DNA of 64,000 nucleotides from Azohydromonas aeria (GCF_009760915.1 NZ_VIDQ01000010.1:1-64000), one strand, 5' to 3'; positions 9,153 through 18,754 are shown, numbered from the stretch's first letter. Notes: generated by a model from the letters alone, not told the origin. Translations and numbers: made by a program.

Positions 9153-10136
9153 CTACCGCCAGCGCTCGGCCGGGACCGCGAAGCTGAAACGCTCACCCGC
9201 GCGCAGCACCTGCACCTTGTCCTGCAGCCCGGCGGCGCGCGCCGCGGCCAGGAACTCCTCCAGCGAGGACTTGAAGACCGGGTAGTCGTCGTTGTGGATC
9301 GGGATGGCGCGCCGCGGCTGGATCAGCCGCAGCGCCTGCACGCCCTGCGCCGCGTCCATGGTCAGCAGCACGCCGAACAGCCGCGTGCCGCCCAGGTGCA
9401 GCAGCGCCAGGTCGATGTCCGGGAAGCGGCGCGGGATCTCGGCCAGCTCCTCGTGGATCAGCGTGTCGCCGCTGATGTAGAGCCGCCACGCCGGCGCGCC
9501 GCCGGGAGCCAGCAGCTCGACCAGGCTGCCCATCGTCTCCGGCAGCGCCGCGTGCAGCACCGGCGGGCCGTGGCGCGCCGGCAGCGCCGTGATGCGCAGC
9601 CGCGCCGCGCCCTTCTCCAGCTCGATGGCCTGCCAGGTGGCCAGCCCGTGCAGCGACCGGAAACCCCGCTGCGCGAGCTGCCGCACCGCGTGCGGCGTGC
9701 TGACGATGGGCAGCAGCTTGTCGAGCTTCTGCTCGGCCACCTGGTCGAAATGGTCGCCGTGGTAGTGCGACAGCAGCACCGCGTCCAGCGGCGGCAGCTG
9801 CTCGATGGTCAGCGCCGGGTCGGTCTGGCGCGGCGAGTGGATGCCGTAGCCCAGGTGCGCGTGGTCGCCGCGGTGCAGGAAGTTGGGGTCGGTCAGCAGC
9901 GTGAACGGGCCCAGCTGCAGCACCACCGTGGCGGTGCCGATGAAGAGCACCGAGCCCTGCGGCGCACCGGCCGGCGCCGGCGCGCCGCCCGGCGCCACGG
10001 GCAGCGGCAGCCGCAGCACCGGCGGCGCCTCGGCCTGGGCGCGCGGCGCCCGGCCGGGCCAGCCCAGGCCCAGGCCAGCCAGGCCGCCGCCCAGCAGCAG
10101 GCGGGCGCAGTGGCGGCGGCGCAGGTCGATGTCCAT
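9153..10136 (-). CDS. MBL-fold metallo-hydrolase, exported
   Basis: Metallo-beta-lactamase-fold enzyme of the UlaG/NAPE-PLD-like group. 327 residues from ATG 10136. The N-terminus (DLRRRHCARLLLGGGLAGLG, ending near APRAQA) looks like a twin-arginine-type or ordinary signal peptide. Metal ligands are visible as LLSHYHGDHFD (HxHxDH variant), a later His in ALPARHGPP, and ISGDTL. The substrate is not predictable. It converges on the 93-residue gene with a 97-base gap. An upstream in-frame start at 10259 is possible but would precede the signal peptide with 41 poorly hydrophobic residues. Confidence 0.85.
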   Translation of the reverse strand: MDIDLRRRHCARLLLGGGLAGLGLGWPGRAPRAQAEAPPVLRLPLPVAPGGAPAPAGAPQGSVLFIGTATVVLQLGPFTLLTDPNFLHRGDHAHLGYGIHSPRQTDPALTIEQLPPLDAVLLSHYHGDHFDQVAEQKLDKLLPIVSTPHAVRQLAQRGFRSLHGLATWQAIELEKGAARLRITALPARHGPPVLHAALPETMGSLVELLAPGGAPAWRLYISGDTLIHEELAEIPRRFPDIDLALLHLGGTRLFGVLLTMDAAQGVQALRLIQPRRAIPIHNDDYPVFKSSLEEFLAAARAAGLQDKVQVLRAGERFSFAVPAERWR

Positions 10137-10251
10137 GCCGGCCCGCCGCGGCAAGACCCATTCCCGAATGCTTCCCTGCCGCTCCCAGGCCGATTCCCGG
10201 CCCGTTTCCGGCTTGTTCCCGGGTGTCCGGCCGTGCAGTGGCTGCGCGCCG

Positions 10252-10269
10252 GGGAACAACGCTTGCCGC
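10252..10269 (+). promoter_or_regulatory. Shared upstream motif, copy 2
   Basis: GGGAACA-N2-GCTTGCCGC, identical in its 16 fixed bases to 8723-8740 and ending 31 bases before the ATG of the zinc-ribbon gene (33 bases in copy 1). Interpretation as an alternative promoter or operator is inference. Confidence 0.4.
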
Positions 10270-10300
10270 TGGCGCAGACCCCCTGACAGAGGAGATCTCG

Positions 10301-10507
10301 ATGAGCGCCGAATCCAGCAACACCCCGCCCGCCACCGATGCCGCGGCCCGCACGCCCATGAACCCGGGCGACCAGGCGGCCCCGGGCACGCCCGGCACCG
10401 GCGAGGACGTGTGCCCGAAATGCGGCGGCAGCGGCCAGCTCGGCGCCAGCGCCTGCCCGGACTGCGGCGGCACCGGCAAGGTCAACGTCGGCATCGGCGG
10501 CGCCTGA
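10301..10507 (+). CDS. Small DnaJ-type zinc-ribbon protein
   Basis: 68 residues. The N-terminal half is disordered-looking (Pro, Ala, Thr, Asn); the C-terminal half has two CxxCGG(S/T)G motifs, CPKCGGSGQ and CPDCGGTGK, the pattern of a DnaJ-type cysteine-rich zinc finger. Start at 10301 follows AGAGGAGATCTCG. It probably binds one zinc; partners are unknown. The thioredoxin-reductase-like gene follows after 15 bases, suggesting co-transcription. Confidence 0.8.
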   Translation: MSAESSNTPPATDAAARTPMNPGDQAAPGTPGTGEDVCPKCGGSGQLGASACPDCGGTGKVNVGIGGA

Positions 10508-10522
10508 GCGCACGGCCGGCCG

Positions 10523-11485
10523 ATGACCCACGCCCCGGACACCCTGGCCCCCGGCATGCCGGCCAATGAAAACTTCGATTGCGAAGTGGCGGTGGTCGGC
10601 GGCGGCCCGGCCGGGCTCACCGGCGCCATCTACCTGGCGCGCTTCCGGCGCAGCGTGCACGTGCTCGACGCCGGCAGCAGCCGCGCCGTGAAGATCCCGC
10701 GCAGCCACAACATGCCCGGCTATCCGGACGGCGTGGTGGGCAAGGAGCTGGTGGCGGCCATGCGCGCGCAGGCCGAGCGCTACGGCGCGCAGCTCGAAAC
10801 GGCCTGCGTGCAGCGGCTGCAATGCCTGCCCGACGGCGAGGGCGGCGGCTTCCTGCTGCACTTCACCGAGGCCGGCCGCGCGCCGCTGCGCTGCCGCCGT
10901 GTGCTGCTGGCTACCGGCGTGAGCGACAACGAGCCGGCCATGCCGCACCTGGCGCAGGCGCTGCGCGAGGGCGCGCTGCGCTACTGCCCGGTGTGCGACG
11001 GCTTCGAGGTCATCGGCAGCGCGGTGGGCGTGCTCACCGACCGCTGCGCCGGCGTGCGCGAGGCCCTGTACCTGCGCCACTTCAGCGAACGCGTGACGCT
11101 CTACTTCACGCAGCCCGTGGAGCTGTCCGGGGAGGACCGCCAGCGCCTGGACGGCGCCGGCGTGGCGCTGCAGCCCGCCCCCGTGCGCGCGCTGCGCCTG
11201 CGTGGGGACGGCGGCGTGCGCATCGAGCACGAGGCCGGCACCGACGACTGCGACGCGATCTACGGCGCGCTGGGGCTGCGCGTGCACTCGCGCCTGGCCA
11301 CCGAGCTGGGCGCGGACCACGACGACGACGGCTACCTCGTCACCGACGCGCGCCAGCGCACCAGCATCGAGGGCCTGTACGCCGTGGGCGACGTGGCGCA
11401 AAGCCTCAACCAGATCACGGTGGCCACCGGCGGCGCCGCCATCGCCGCCGCGGCGCTGCACCGCGAGCTGGGCCTGCCCGGCTGA
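10523..11485 (+). CDS. Thioredoxin-reductase-like FAD/NAD(P) oxidoreductase
   Basis: 320 residues. The FAD-binding loop VAVVGGGPAGLTGAIYLARF lies at about 22-41, the redox-active pair CPVC (Cys155, Cys158) in the central domain, and the C-terminal FAD motif YAVGDVAQSLNQI near the end. The layout is that of low-molecular-weight thioredoxin reductases and ferredoxin/thioredoxin reductase-like enzymes. The NAD(P) domain (SAVGVLTDRCAG) lacks the usual GGGxxA loop, so pyridine-nucleotide use is uncertain. Lies 15 bases after the zinc-ribbon gene. Confidence 0.88.
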   Translation: MTHAPDTLAPGMPANENFDCEVAVVGGGPAGLTGAIYLARFRRSVHVLDAGSSRAVKIPRSHNMPGYPDGVVGKELVAAMRAQAERYGAQLETACVQRLQCLPDGEGGGFLLHFTEAGRAPLRCRRVLLATGVSDNEPAMPHLAQALREGALRYCPVCDGFEVIGSAVGVLTDRCAGVREALYLRHFSERVTLYFTQPVELSGEDRQRLDGAGVALQPAPVRALRLRGDGGVRIEHEAGTDDCDAIYGALGLRVHSRLATELGADHDDDGYLVTDARQRTSIEGLYAVGDVAQSLNQITVATGGAAIAAAALHRELGLPG

Positions 11486-11699
11486 CGCCACCGCGCCACG
11501 CCGCGCGGGCACGTCGGTTGCCGAAACTCCCTTGCCAAGCCGTGACGGGCGCGCTGCGCACAGCCGGGTCGGCTCCGGTCCTGCTCCTCGTGGGTGAGGA
11601 CCCGACGCTGCCGGACGTCTCTCGCCGCCCCGCCTTCCGCCGCCTCCGCCCGCCCGGCTTGGCCCCCTGGCCTCTTGCATCCGGCGCATCGCCCCGACC

Positions 11700-12545
11700 G
11701 TGCGGCGAAGCGGCCGGCATTGGCGCCGCAGCTCCACCGCCACTCCCGATACCGCCTTGAACCTTCCGCAAACCGCCTTCGAACAGAAATGGCCCGACGT
11801 GCTGTGGATCGTGCGCCACGGCCAGAGCGCCGGCAACGTGGCGCGCGACCTGGCCGAGTCCGCCGGGCTGCCGCTGATCGACATCGCCGAGCGTGACGTG
11901 GACGTGCCGCTGTCCGACCTGGGCCGCCACCAGGCGCAGGCGCTGGGCGACTGGTTCGGCGCGCTGCCGCCCGGCGAGAAGCCCAACATCGTGCTGTGCT
12001 CGCCCTACGTGCGTGCGCGCCAGACGGCGCAGCTGGTGCTCGAAGCCGCGGGCATGGCCTGCGAGGACGTGAGCTGGATCGTCGACGAGCGGCTGCGCGA
12101 GAAGGAGTTCGGCCTGCTCGACCGGCTCACGCGGCACGGCATCCAGCTCAAGTACCCCGAGCTCAGCGAGCAGCGCCGCCATGTCGGCAAGTTCTACTTC
12201 CGCCCGCCTGGCGGCGAGAGCTGGTGCGACGTGATCCTGCGCCTGCGCAGCCTGCTGGAGACGGTGGTGCGCGAGTACCGGCGCGAGCGCGTGCTGATCG
12301 TGGCGCACCAGGTGGTCGTGAACTGCCTGCGCTACCTCATCGAGCGCATGGACGAGGCGCAGATCCTGGACGTGGACCGCCAGGCCGACGTGCCCAACTG
12401 CGGCCTCACCAGCTACGCCTTCGACCCGGCCGCGGGCAAGCGCGGCCGCCTGGTGCTGCGCCAGCTCAACTTCGTCTCGCCGCTGCGCCAGGCCGGCGCC
12501 CCGGTCACGGCCGAGCCCGACGTGCCCGCCGCGCCCAAGTCCTGA
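11700..12545 (+). CDS. Histidine phosphatase family protein
   Basis: Phosphoglycerate-mutase-like phosphatase. The catalytic motif VRHGQSAGN and the second His in VAHQVVVN are visible, with an acidic pair in DERLREKEFG. The family region begins at WPDVLWIVRHG. The start is uncertain: the GTG at 11700 gives 281 residues with an Arg-rich leader, while a TTG at 11757 gives 262 residues and may be the real one; neither has a good ribosome site. The spacer 11486-11699 shows no supported gene. Substrate unknown. Confidence 0.85.
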   Translation: MRRSGRHWRRSSTATPDTALNLPQTAFEQKWPDVLWIVRHGQSAGNVARDLAESAGLPLIDIAERDVDVPLSDLGRHQAQALGDWFGALPPGEKPNIVLCSPYVRARQTAQLVLEAAGMACEDVSWIVDERLREKEFGLLDRLTRHGIQLKYPELSEQRRHVGKFYFRPPGGESWCDVILRLRSLLETVVREYRRERVLIVAHQVVVNCLRYLIERMDEAQILDVDRQADVPNCGLTSYAFDPAAGKRGRLVLRQLNFVSPLRQAGAPVTAEPDVPAAPKS

Positions 12546-12630
12546 GCGCCGCGCCGCAGCCGCTGCACGCGCGTGCCGGCGCCCCGGCCCTTCCCACGAC
12601 CAACCATGACGAACCACGACGAACACGCCC

Positions 12631-13503
12631 ATGGACCCGATCGCCGTTGACGACGAGCTGCTGCGCGCCTGGCCGCTGGCGAAACCTTCCGCGCAGAGCG
12701 ACAAGGAGGAGCGCGGCCGCACCGTGGTGGTCGGCGGCAGCGCCGAGATTCCCGGCGCGGTGCTGCTGGCCGGCACCGCCGCGCTGCGCGCCGGCGCGGG
12801 CAAGCTCACCGTCGCCACCGTGCAGCGCATGGCGCTGGCCATGGCCATGGCGCTGCCCGAGGCGCGCGTGATGGGACTGCCGGAGACGGCCGGCGGGGGG
12901 CTGGACGCGTCGGGCGCGCCGCTGCTGGCGCCGCTGGCGCCGCGCATCAACGCCCTGCTCTACGGCCCCGGGCTGCAGGACGAGGCGGCCGCGCCGCGCT
13001 TCGTGCAGACCTTGCTGCAGCACTTGCCGCCCGAGCTGCCGCTGATCCTGGACGCGCTGGGCCTGTGCGCCGCGGCGCACGTGCCGCCGCGCGCAGGGGG
13101 CCTGCTGCTCACGCCGCACGCCGGCGAGATGGCCAAGCTCTGCGGCGAGGCCAAGGACGAGGTGCAGGCCGACCCCGCGCGCTGCGCCGCGGACTCCGCG
13201 CGGCGGCTGCACGCCGTGGTGGTGCTCAAGGGCGCGACCACGCACATCGCCGCGCCCGACGGGCGGCTCTGGCGCCACGAGGGCGGCAACCCGGGCCTGG
13301 CCACCTCGGGCTCGGGCGACATCCTGGCCGGGCTCATCGCCGGGCTGGTGGCGCGCGGCACGCCGCTGGAGCAGGCCGCGGTGTGGGGCGTGGCGCTGCA
13401 CGCGCGCGCCGGCGAGCAGCTCGCCGCACGCATGGGCGGCCTGGGCTTCCTCGCGCGCGAGCTCGCGGCGGAAATTCCGCACCTGATGGATACGGGGACG
13501 TGA
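12631..13503 (+). CDS. nnrD: ADP/ATP-dependent (S)-NAD(P)H-hydrate dehydratase
   Basis: Ribokinase-like enzyme that repairs hydrated NAD(P)H (NAD(P)HX), the C-terminal half of E. coli YjeF/NnrD. 290 residues, stand-alone without the epimerase domain. Motifs: GRTVVVGGSAEIPGA near the N-terminus, LLLTPHAGEMAKL in the middle, and NPGLATSGSGDILAGLIAG near the C-terminus, with the catalytic Asp in GSGD. The ATG at 12631 lacks a strong ribosome site. Confidence 0.92.
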   Translation: MDPIAVDDELLRAWPLAKPSAQSDKEERGRTVVVGGSAEIPGAVLLAGTAALRAGAGKLTVATVQRMALAMAMALPEARVMGLPETAGGGLDASGAPLLAPLAPRINALLYGPGLQDEAAAPRFVQTLLQHLPPELPLILDALGLCAAAHVPPRAGGLLLTPHAGEMAKLCGEAKDEVQADPARCAADSARRLHAVVVLKGATTHIAAPDGRLWRHEGGNPGLATSGSGDILAGLIAGLVARGTPLEQAAVWGVALHARAGEQLAARMGGLGFLARELAAEIPHLMDTGT

Positions 13504-13504
13504 G

Positions 13505-13525
13505 GGCAGCGCCGGCGGCGCTGCC
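13505..13525. terminator. 9-bp hairpin between nnrD and rnpB
   Basis: A perfect inverted repeat GGCAGCGCC-GGC-GGCGCTGCC sits between the convergent nnrD stop and the rnpB 3' end. No T-tract follows on either strand, so an intrinsic terminator function is only possible. Confidence 0.35.
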
Positions 13526-13542
13526 GCCGGCGTACCTGTCGC

Positions 13543-13934
13543 TGTGTGGTGTGAAGCAGGCCGATGGGCCGGATTCTGTGCGGACGCAACGTCCTTGCGG
13601 ACGCCGCTTCCGTGACCGCCATTCCTCTGGGCCGTGGATCGCTCGCACGGCTCGGTGCCACCTACCCGCCGGCTCCGCGGGCCGCCTCATAGCCGGCCTA
13701 TTTGGTGTTGCTGCGCGTAGAGATTGCCCGTTTCACCCGGCTTCCCCGCGCGTGGCTGGTCTCCCCGTGAAGGGACACTGGCGCCTCGCGCGGGGGCCGA
13801 CTCGTCTCTGTTGCTCTGATCCTCGCCTCGCGGCGGACAGCCGTTAGCTGCTACGCTGCCCTGTGCAGTCCGGACCTTCCTCCAGTGCCGCCTTGCGGCG
13901 TGGTGCACCAGCGGCGGTCTGGCCTGCTTCACGA
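13543..13934 (-). ncRNA. rnpB: RNase P RNA (class A)
   Basis: Catalytic RNA that removes tRNA 5' leaders. Minus-strand landmarks of bacterial type A RNase P RNA are all present in order: the 5' end GTGAAGCAGGCCAGAC, GAGGAAGGTCCGGACTGCAC with CAGGGCAG after it (the P3/CR-I region), GGTGAAACGG-type CR-II/III elements near 13735, and the 3' block ACAGAATCCGGCCCATCGG followed by CCTGCTTCACACCACA, which pairs with the 5' end (P1). Length is about 390 nt. Ends are estimated to within several bases. It is divergent from cysK. Confidence 0.95.
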
Positions 13935-13939
13935 CCGGC

Positions 13940-13945
13940 ATTATC
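13940..13945 (-). promoter_or_regulatory. Probable -10 box of rnpB
   Basis: Minus-strand GATAAT lies seven bases before the expected 5' end of RNase P RNA. No good -35 hexamer is visible at 17 bases, so the box is supported mainly by its spacing to the RNA. Confidence 0.45.
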
Positions 13946-13970
13946 GCCCCACGCAAGAAGGGAGCCTCCC

Positions 13971-14888
13971 ATGAAGGCCAACACCATCCTCGACACCATC
14001 GGCGCCACGCCGCACATCCGCATGCAGCGCCTCTTCGGCGGCGCCGAGGTCTGGATCAAGTCCGAGCGCAGCAACCCCGGCGGCTCGATCAAGGACCGCA
14101 TCGCGCTGGCCATGGTCGAAGCGGCCGAACGCGACGGGCTGCTCCAGCCCGGCGGCACCATCATCGAGCCCACCTCGGGCAACACGGGCATCGGGCTGGC
14201 GATGGTGGCGGCGGTCAAGGGCTACAAGCTGGTGCTGGTGATGCCCGACAGCATGAGCGTCGAGCGCCGCCGCCTGATGCTGGCCTACGGCGCGAAGTTC
14301 GAGCTCACGCCGCGCGAGAAGGGCATGAAGGGCTCCATCGCCCGCGCCCAGGAGCTCGTCGCCACCACGCCGGGCAGCTGGATGCCGCAGCAGTTCGACA
14401 ACCCGGCCAACGTCGAGGTGCACGCGCGCACCACGGCGCAGGAGATCCTGGCCGACTTCCCCGAGGGGCTGGACGTGCTCATCACCGGCGTGGGCACGGG
14501 CGGCCACATCAGCGGCTGCGCGCAGGTGCTCAAGGAGAAGTGGCCGAACCTGAAGGTGTTCGCGGTCGAGCCGGCGGCCTCGCCCGTGATCAGCGGCGGG
14601 CAGCCCTCGCCGCACCCGATCCAGGGCATCGGCGCGGGCTTCGTCCCCAACAACCTCAAGACCGGGCTGCTCGACGGCGTGATCCAGGTCGATGCCGAGG
14701 CCGCGCGCGAGATGGCGCGCCGCTGCGCGCGCGAGGAAGGCATCCTGGTGGGCATCTCCAGCGGCGCCACGCTCACTGCCATCGCCCAGAAGCTGCCCGA
14801 CCTGCCCGCGGGCAGCCGCGTGCTGGGCTTCAACTACGACACCGGCGAGCGCTACCTCTCCATCGAGGGCTTCCTGCCCGCCGAGTGA
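13971..14888 (+). CDS. cysK: Cysteine synthase A (O-acetylserine sulfhydrylase)
   Basis: PLP enzyme making L-cysteine from O-acetylserine and sulfide. 305 residues. The PLP lysine is Lys41 in [11 protein letters not shown]; the substrate loop [11 protein letters not shown] and the phosphate-binding [10 protein letters not shown] are typical. The end SIEGFLPAE resembles the short CysK form used in many beta- and alphaproteobacteria. The ATG at 13971 follows GGGAGCCTCCC. The start is divergent from rnpB with only 36 bases between, so the two promoters must share this spacer. Confidence 0.93.
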   Translation: MKANTILDTIGATPHIRMQRLFGGAEVWIKSERSNPGGSIKDRIALAMVEAAERDGLLQPGGTIIEPTSGNTGIGLAMVAAVKGYKLVLVMPDSMSVERRRLMLAYGAKFELTPREKGMKGSIARAQELVATTPGSWMPQQFDNPANVEVHARTTAQEILADFPEGLDVLITGVGTGGHISGCAQVLKEKWPNLKVFAVEPAASPVISGGQPSPHPIQGIGAGFVPNNLKTGLLDGVIQVDAEAAREMARRCAREEGILVGISSGATLTAIAQKLPDLPAGSRVLGFNYDTGERYLSIEGFLPAE

Positions 14889-14969
14889 GCCGCTGCCGTC
14901 CCGGGCGCGCCCGCGCCCGTTTCTTGCCTGTGGCGCAATAAGCTCCCGACTCGTTGCCGGCTGCCGCCC

Positions 14970-15971
14970 GTGAAGAAAAAGAAGCCGTCGTCCGAAACCC
15001 CTTTCACCATCCCGGCGTCCGCCGGGATGCCGCCGCCCGCGGTGGCCGCGGCGCTGCTGGACGCGCTCTCGGCCAGCGAGCTGCTGGCGGCGCTGTACGA
15101 CGCCGACGACCGGCTGTGCTGGTGCAACCCGGCCTACGCGCAGCGCTTCCTCGACGGGCTGGCGCTGCCCGCCCCCTTTGCCGACGTGATGCGCCACGGC
15201 TTCGAGCGCGGCATCGGCGTGCGCATCGACTGCGGCGACATCGAGGAGTTTCTCGGCAACATCCTGCCGCGCCGGCGCAGCCGGCCCTTCCGCGCCTTCG
15301 AGACGGACACGCTCGAAGGCGGCTGGGTGCGCATGACCGAGACGCTGCTGCCCGAAGGCTGGCTGCTGTGCGTGGCCACCGACATCACGCCGCTGAAAGA
15401 CGGCGAGCAGCGGCTGCGCCAGGCCCGGGCCCAGGCCGAAAGTGACGCCCGCACCGACATGCTCACCGGCGCGCCCAACCGGCGCCACGTCTTCGAGTCC
15501 GGCCAGGCGCTGCTGGACTGCTGCGAGGCCACCGCGCAGCCCTGCAGCCTGGCGCTGATCGACCTGGACCACTTCAAGCGCATCAACGACGGCCACGGCC
15601 ACACCGTGGGCGACGCGGTGCTGCGCAGCTTCGCGCAGCAGGTGCGCGGCAAGCTGCGCGACGGCGACCTGTTCGGGCGCATCGGCGGCGAGGAGTTCCT
15701 GCTGCTGACGCCGGGCGCGTGCCTGGAGCAGGCGCTGGAGATCACCGTCCGGCTGCGCCAGGGGCTGCTGGCGCTGGATCTGGAGCCGGGCCAGGCGCTG
15801 CGCTTCGGCTTCTCCGCCGGCGTGGCGCAGGCGCTGCCCGGCGACGGCATGGACAGCCTCATCACGCGCGCCGACCGCGCGCTCTACCGCGCCAAGCTGC
15901 TCGGCCGCGACCGCAGCGAGCCGGCCCGCCCCAGCGACGGCAGCGGCCTGAACACCGCCGCGTCGTCGTAG
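14970..15971 (+). CDS. Diguanylate cyclase with PAS-like sensor
   Basis: Makes the second messenger c-di-GMP. 333 residues, no membrane segment. A PAS-like N-terminal half (about 40-150; LLAALYDADDRLCWCNPAYA, then VATDITPLKDGEQRL) leads through a short helix to a GGDEF domain with the active-site signature GGEEF and the product-inhibition I-site RDGD five residues before it, so it should be active and feedback-controlled. GTG start at 14970. Its last 88 bases overlap the convergent DUF3025 gene. Confidence 0.9.
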   Translation: MKKKKPSSETPFTIPASAGMPPPAVAAALLDALSASELLAALYDADDRLCWCNPAYAQRFLDGLALPAPFADVMRHGFERGIGVRIDCGDIEEFLGNILPRRRSRPFRAFETDTLEGGWVRMTETLLPEGWLLCVATDITPLKDGEQRLRQARAQAESDARTDMLTGAPNRRHVFESGQALLDCCEATAQPCSLALIDLDHFKRINDGHGHTVGDAVLRSFAQQVRGKLRDGDLFGRIGGEEFLLLTPGACLEQALEITVRLRQGLLALDLEPGQALRFGFSAGVAQALPGDGMDSLITRADRALYRAKLLGRDRSEPARPSDGSGLNTAASS

Positions 15972-16723
15972 AAGCCGGGCGCGGCATTGGCCCACCACCC
16001 CGGCACGCCCAGCAGCGGCAGCGGCAGGAAGGGCCGGGGCTGCAGCGCCTGCCATCCCGCCTCCAGCGCCGCCGCGCCGCCCCCGGGCCAGACCTGGGCC
16101 GTGATGCCCTTGTAGGGCTGCACCAGCTGCTCCAGCAGCGCGTGGCCGACCACGCGCAGGCGGATTTCGCCGCGGTCCCAGCGCGGGCGCTGCGCCGCCA
16201 GCAGCTCGTGCCAGCGCCGCGCGCGCAGCAGCTCCACCGCGTCGGGCGGCGCCTGCAGCAGCGCGCCGCTCTCGTCGAGCAGCGTCAGCGCGTCGCGCAG
16301 CGGGCTGCGCCGCGGCTGCACGCCCTCCCCGGCCAGCACGCCGGCATGCAGCGCGTTGAGCCGGAGCTTCAATGCCGGCTCGGCCAGCCAGACCAGCCCG
16401 TTGAAGAAGTCGTGCAGGTGGTCGCGCGTGGGCACGGCGCCGCTGCGGAAGATGAAGCTTTCGTAGGCCTCGCCGGCGGGCAGCTCGGCCTGGGGCACGA
16501 AGCGCAGGGGGCCGGCGTCCAGCCGCAGCGGCGGCCCGGACCGCAGCGCCAGCCGCGCATTGAGCGCCTGCGCCACGCTCGCGCCGGCGAGCACCGCGGC
16601 GCAGGCCGGCTCGCCGTCAGCGCGGTATGGCGCCAGCCAGGGCCGTGTCCAGTCGATGCGGCTGAAAGCCTCGTGGGCGGGCAGCCGCGCCACGGGCAGG
16701 CGCATCCCGCGCGGCGCGCTCAT
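15884..16723 (-). CDS. DUF3025 domain-containing protein
   Basis: 279 residues, cytoplasmic, no signal or membrane segment. Matches my memory of the DUF3025 family: IDWTRPWLAPYR near the N-terminus, HDFFNGLVWLAEPALKLRLN in the middle, LLDESGALL, and PYKGITAQ later. Function unknown. The ATG overlaps the stop of the NYN gene (ATGA), completing a pyrC-NYN-DUF3025 operon. The C-terminus overlaps the diguanylate cyclase gene by 88 bases on the opposite strand. Confidence 0.85.
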   Translation of the reverse strand: MSAPRGMRLPVARLPAHEAFSRIDWTRPWLAPYRADGEPACAAVLAGASVAQALNARLALRSGPPLRLDAGPLRFVPQAELPAGEAYESFIFRSGAVPTRDHLHDFFNGLVWLAEPALKLRLNALHAGVLAGEGVQPRRSPLRDALTLLDESGALLQAPPDAVELLRARRWHELLAAQRPRWDRGEIRLRVVGHALLEQLVQPYKGITAQVWPGGGAAALEAGWQALQPRPFLPLPLLGVPGWWANAAPGFYDDAAVFRPLPSLGRAGSLRSRPSSLAR

Positions 16724-17622
16724 GCCGGGCCGGCGAAGCGGCCCTGGCGCTTGTCGCGCAGCTGCACCGCCTGGCCCTGGCGCCGCACCTCGAACAGCTG
16801 GATCGCCTCGATCAGGTCGGCCAGCTTCTTGTAGCCGTGGTTGCGCGGGTCGAAGGAGGCCTGGTTGCGGATCAGCGTGCCCACCGCTCCAAGGTGGCTC
16901 CAGCCGTCGTCGCCGGAGGCGCCCTCCACGGCGTTGCGCAGCAGGCTCACCAGCCGCGCGTCCTGGCGCAGCACGTTGCCCGGCTGCGGCGCGATCGCGG
17001 CGGCGGCCGGCGCCGGCAGCGGCTCCGGCGCGGGTGGCGGGGGCAGCTCGGCAGCGACGGCGCTGGCCGCCTTGCGGCGCGCCTTCTTCGCCGCCGGCAC
17101 GGCCGGCGCCGCAGGCTCCGGGGGCGCCGTGGGCTCGGCCGGCGCGGGCGCGGCGACCATCTCGGCCGGCTGGCCCAGGCTTTCCAGGTACAGGAAGCGC
17201 GAGCAGGCGTTGACGAAGGGCTTGGGAGTCTTCTGCGCGCCGAAGCCCAGCACCGTGGCGCCCTTGGCGCGCAGGTGCATCACCAGCGGCGTGAAGTCGG
17301 CGTCGCTCGACACCAGGGCGAAGACCTGCGGCCGGTCGGTGTAGAGCAGGTCCAGGGCCTCGATGGCCATGACCATGTCCGTGGCGTTCTTGCCCTTGCT
17401 GTGGTCGAACTGCTGGATGGGCCGGATGGCGTACTCGTGCAGCACCGCCTCCCAGCCCTTGAGCTCGCTCTTCTTCCAGTTGCCGTAGGCGCGGCGGATG
17501 TTGGCCACGCCGAATTTCGCCAGCTCCGCCAGGATCAGCTCGATCCGGGACGCGGGCGCGTTGTCGGCGTCGATCAGCAGCGCGATGCGCGCCTCGGGCG
17601 CCGCCGCGTCCCGCGGCGTCAT
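16720..17622 (-). CDS. NYN-domain (LabA/DUF88-like) putative RNase with OST-HTH domain
   Basis: 300 residues. The N-terminal NYN (PIN-like) nuclease domain carries acidic metal-binding residues in [21 protein letters not shown] and [13 protein letters not shown] Pro/Ala-rich linker (about 155-225) follows, then a C-terminal OST-HTH/LOTUS RNA-binding domain ([11 protein letters not shown] to AVQLRDKRQ). This pair of domains is common in bacterial RNA-processing candidates; the substrate is unknown. ATG at 17622 overlaps the pyrC stop (ATGA). Confidence 0.9.
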   Translation of the reverse strand: MTPRDAAAPEARIALLIDADNAPASRIELILAELAKFGVANIRRAYGNWKKSELKGWEAVLHEYAIRPIQQFDHSKGKNATDMVMAIEALDLLYTDRPQVFALVSSDADFTPLVMHLRAKGATVLGFGAQKTPKPFVNACSRFLYLESLGQPAEMVAAPAPAEPTAPPEPAAPAVPAAKKARRKAASAVAAELPPPPAPEPLPAPAAAAIAPQPGNVLRQDARLVSLLRNAVEGASGDDGWSHLGAVGTLIRNQASFDPRNHGYKKLADLIEAIQLFEVRRQGQAVQLRDKRQGRFAGPA

Positions 17623-18659
17623 GCCGCCAGCTTCCAGCGCAGCACCTCGCCCGCGCACAGCGGCTTCAGCGCCGCGTCGCCGAAGGGCACGGTTTCGGGC
17701 AGGGTCCAGTCCTCGCGCACCAGGGTGACGCTGCCTTCGTTGCGCGGCAGGCCGTAGAAGTCCGGGCCGTGCAGGCTGGCGAAGCCCTCCAGCTTGTCGA
17801 GCGCGCCGGCGTCCTCGAACGCCTGCGCGTACAGCTCCAGCGCGGAGAGCGCCGTGTAGCAGCCGGCACAGCCGCTGGCGTGCTCCTTGAGGTGCGCCGC
17901 GTGCGGGGCGCTGTCGGTGCCCAGGAAGAACTTCGCGCTGCCGGAGGTGGCGGCCTGCACCAGTGCCTGGCGGTGCTCCTCGCGCTTGAGCACGGGCAGG
18001 CAGTAGTAATGCGGGCGGATGCCGCCGGTGAAGATGGCGTTGCGGTTGTAGAGCAGGTGGTGCGCGGTGATGGTGGCGGCGGTGAAGGCGTCGGCCTCGG
18101 CCACGTACTGCGCGGCCTCGCGCGTGGTGATGTGCTCGAAGACGATCTTCAGTTCCGGGAAGTCGCGCCGCAGCGGGATGAGCACGCGGTCGATGAACAC
18201 CGCCTCGCGGTCGAAGAGGTCGATGTCGGCGTTGGTGACCTCGCCGTGCACCAGCAGCTTCAGGCCCTCGCGCTGCATGGCCTCCAGCGTCGGGTAGGTC
18301 AGCCGGATGTCGGTGACGCCGGCGTCGGAGTTGGTGGTGGCGCCGGCCGGGTACAGCTTCACGGCAACGACGCCGGCGGCCCTGGCGCGCACGATCTCCT
18401 CGGGCGGCAGCCGGTCGGTGAGGTACAGCGTCATGAGCGGCTCGAAGGCCGTGCCCGCCGGCACGGCGGCGAGGATGCGCTCGCGGTAGGCCACGGCCTG
18501 CTCGGCGGTGGTCACGGGCGGGCGCAGGTTGGGCATGACGATGGCGCGGCCGAACTGGCGCGCCGTGTGCGGCACGACCGACTGCAGCGCCGCGCCGTCG
18601 CGCACGTGCAGGTGCCAGTCGTCGGGGCGGGTGAAGGTGAGCGTTTGCGGGGCGTTCAT
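17619..18659 (-). CDS. pyrC: Dihydroorotase
   Basis: Zinc amidohydrolase of pyrimidine synthesis interconverting N-carbamoyl-aspartate and dihydroorotate. 346 residues, class II (E. coli PyrC-like). Metal ligands: [10 protein letters not shown] (HxH), the carbamylated Lys in [11 protein letters not shown], His in LLVHGEVT and FEHITT, and Asp in LGTDSAPH. The start [18 protein letters not shown] at 18659 matches the family; an upstream in-frame extension has no homology-like content. First gene of a three-gene overlapping operon. Confidence 0.96.
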   Translation of the reverse strand: MNAPQTLTFTRPDDWHLHVRDGAALQSVVPHTARQFGRAIVMPNLRPPVTTAEQAVAYRERILAAVPAGTAFEPLMTLYLTDRLPPEEIVRARAAGVVAVKLYPAGATTNSDAGVTDIRLTYPTLEAMQREGLKLLVHGEVTNADIDLFDREAVFIDRVLIPLRRDFPELKIVFEHITTREAAQYVAEADAFTAATITAHHLLYNRNAIFTGGIRPHYYCLPVLKREEHRQALVQAATSGSAKFFLGTDSAPHAAHLKEHASGCAGCYTALSALELYAQAFEDAGALDKLEGFASLHGPDFYGLPRNEGSVTLVREDWTLPETVPFGDAALKPLCAGEVLRWKLAA

Positions 18660-18754
18660 GGGGCGGATTTTCTCACCCGGGTCTGCCCGCCCCGGGCGCA
18701 GCGGCAACAATGCCGACGCCTGCCCCACGGGCTCCCCCGAGCAACCGCCCCGCC

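Noticed and set aside
11486..11699. Possible small gene between the oxidoreductase and phosphatase genes
   Set aside because: No start with a ribosome site and no conserved-looking peptide in any frame.
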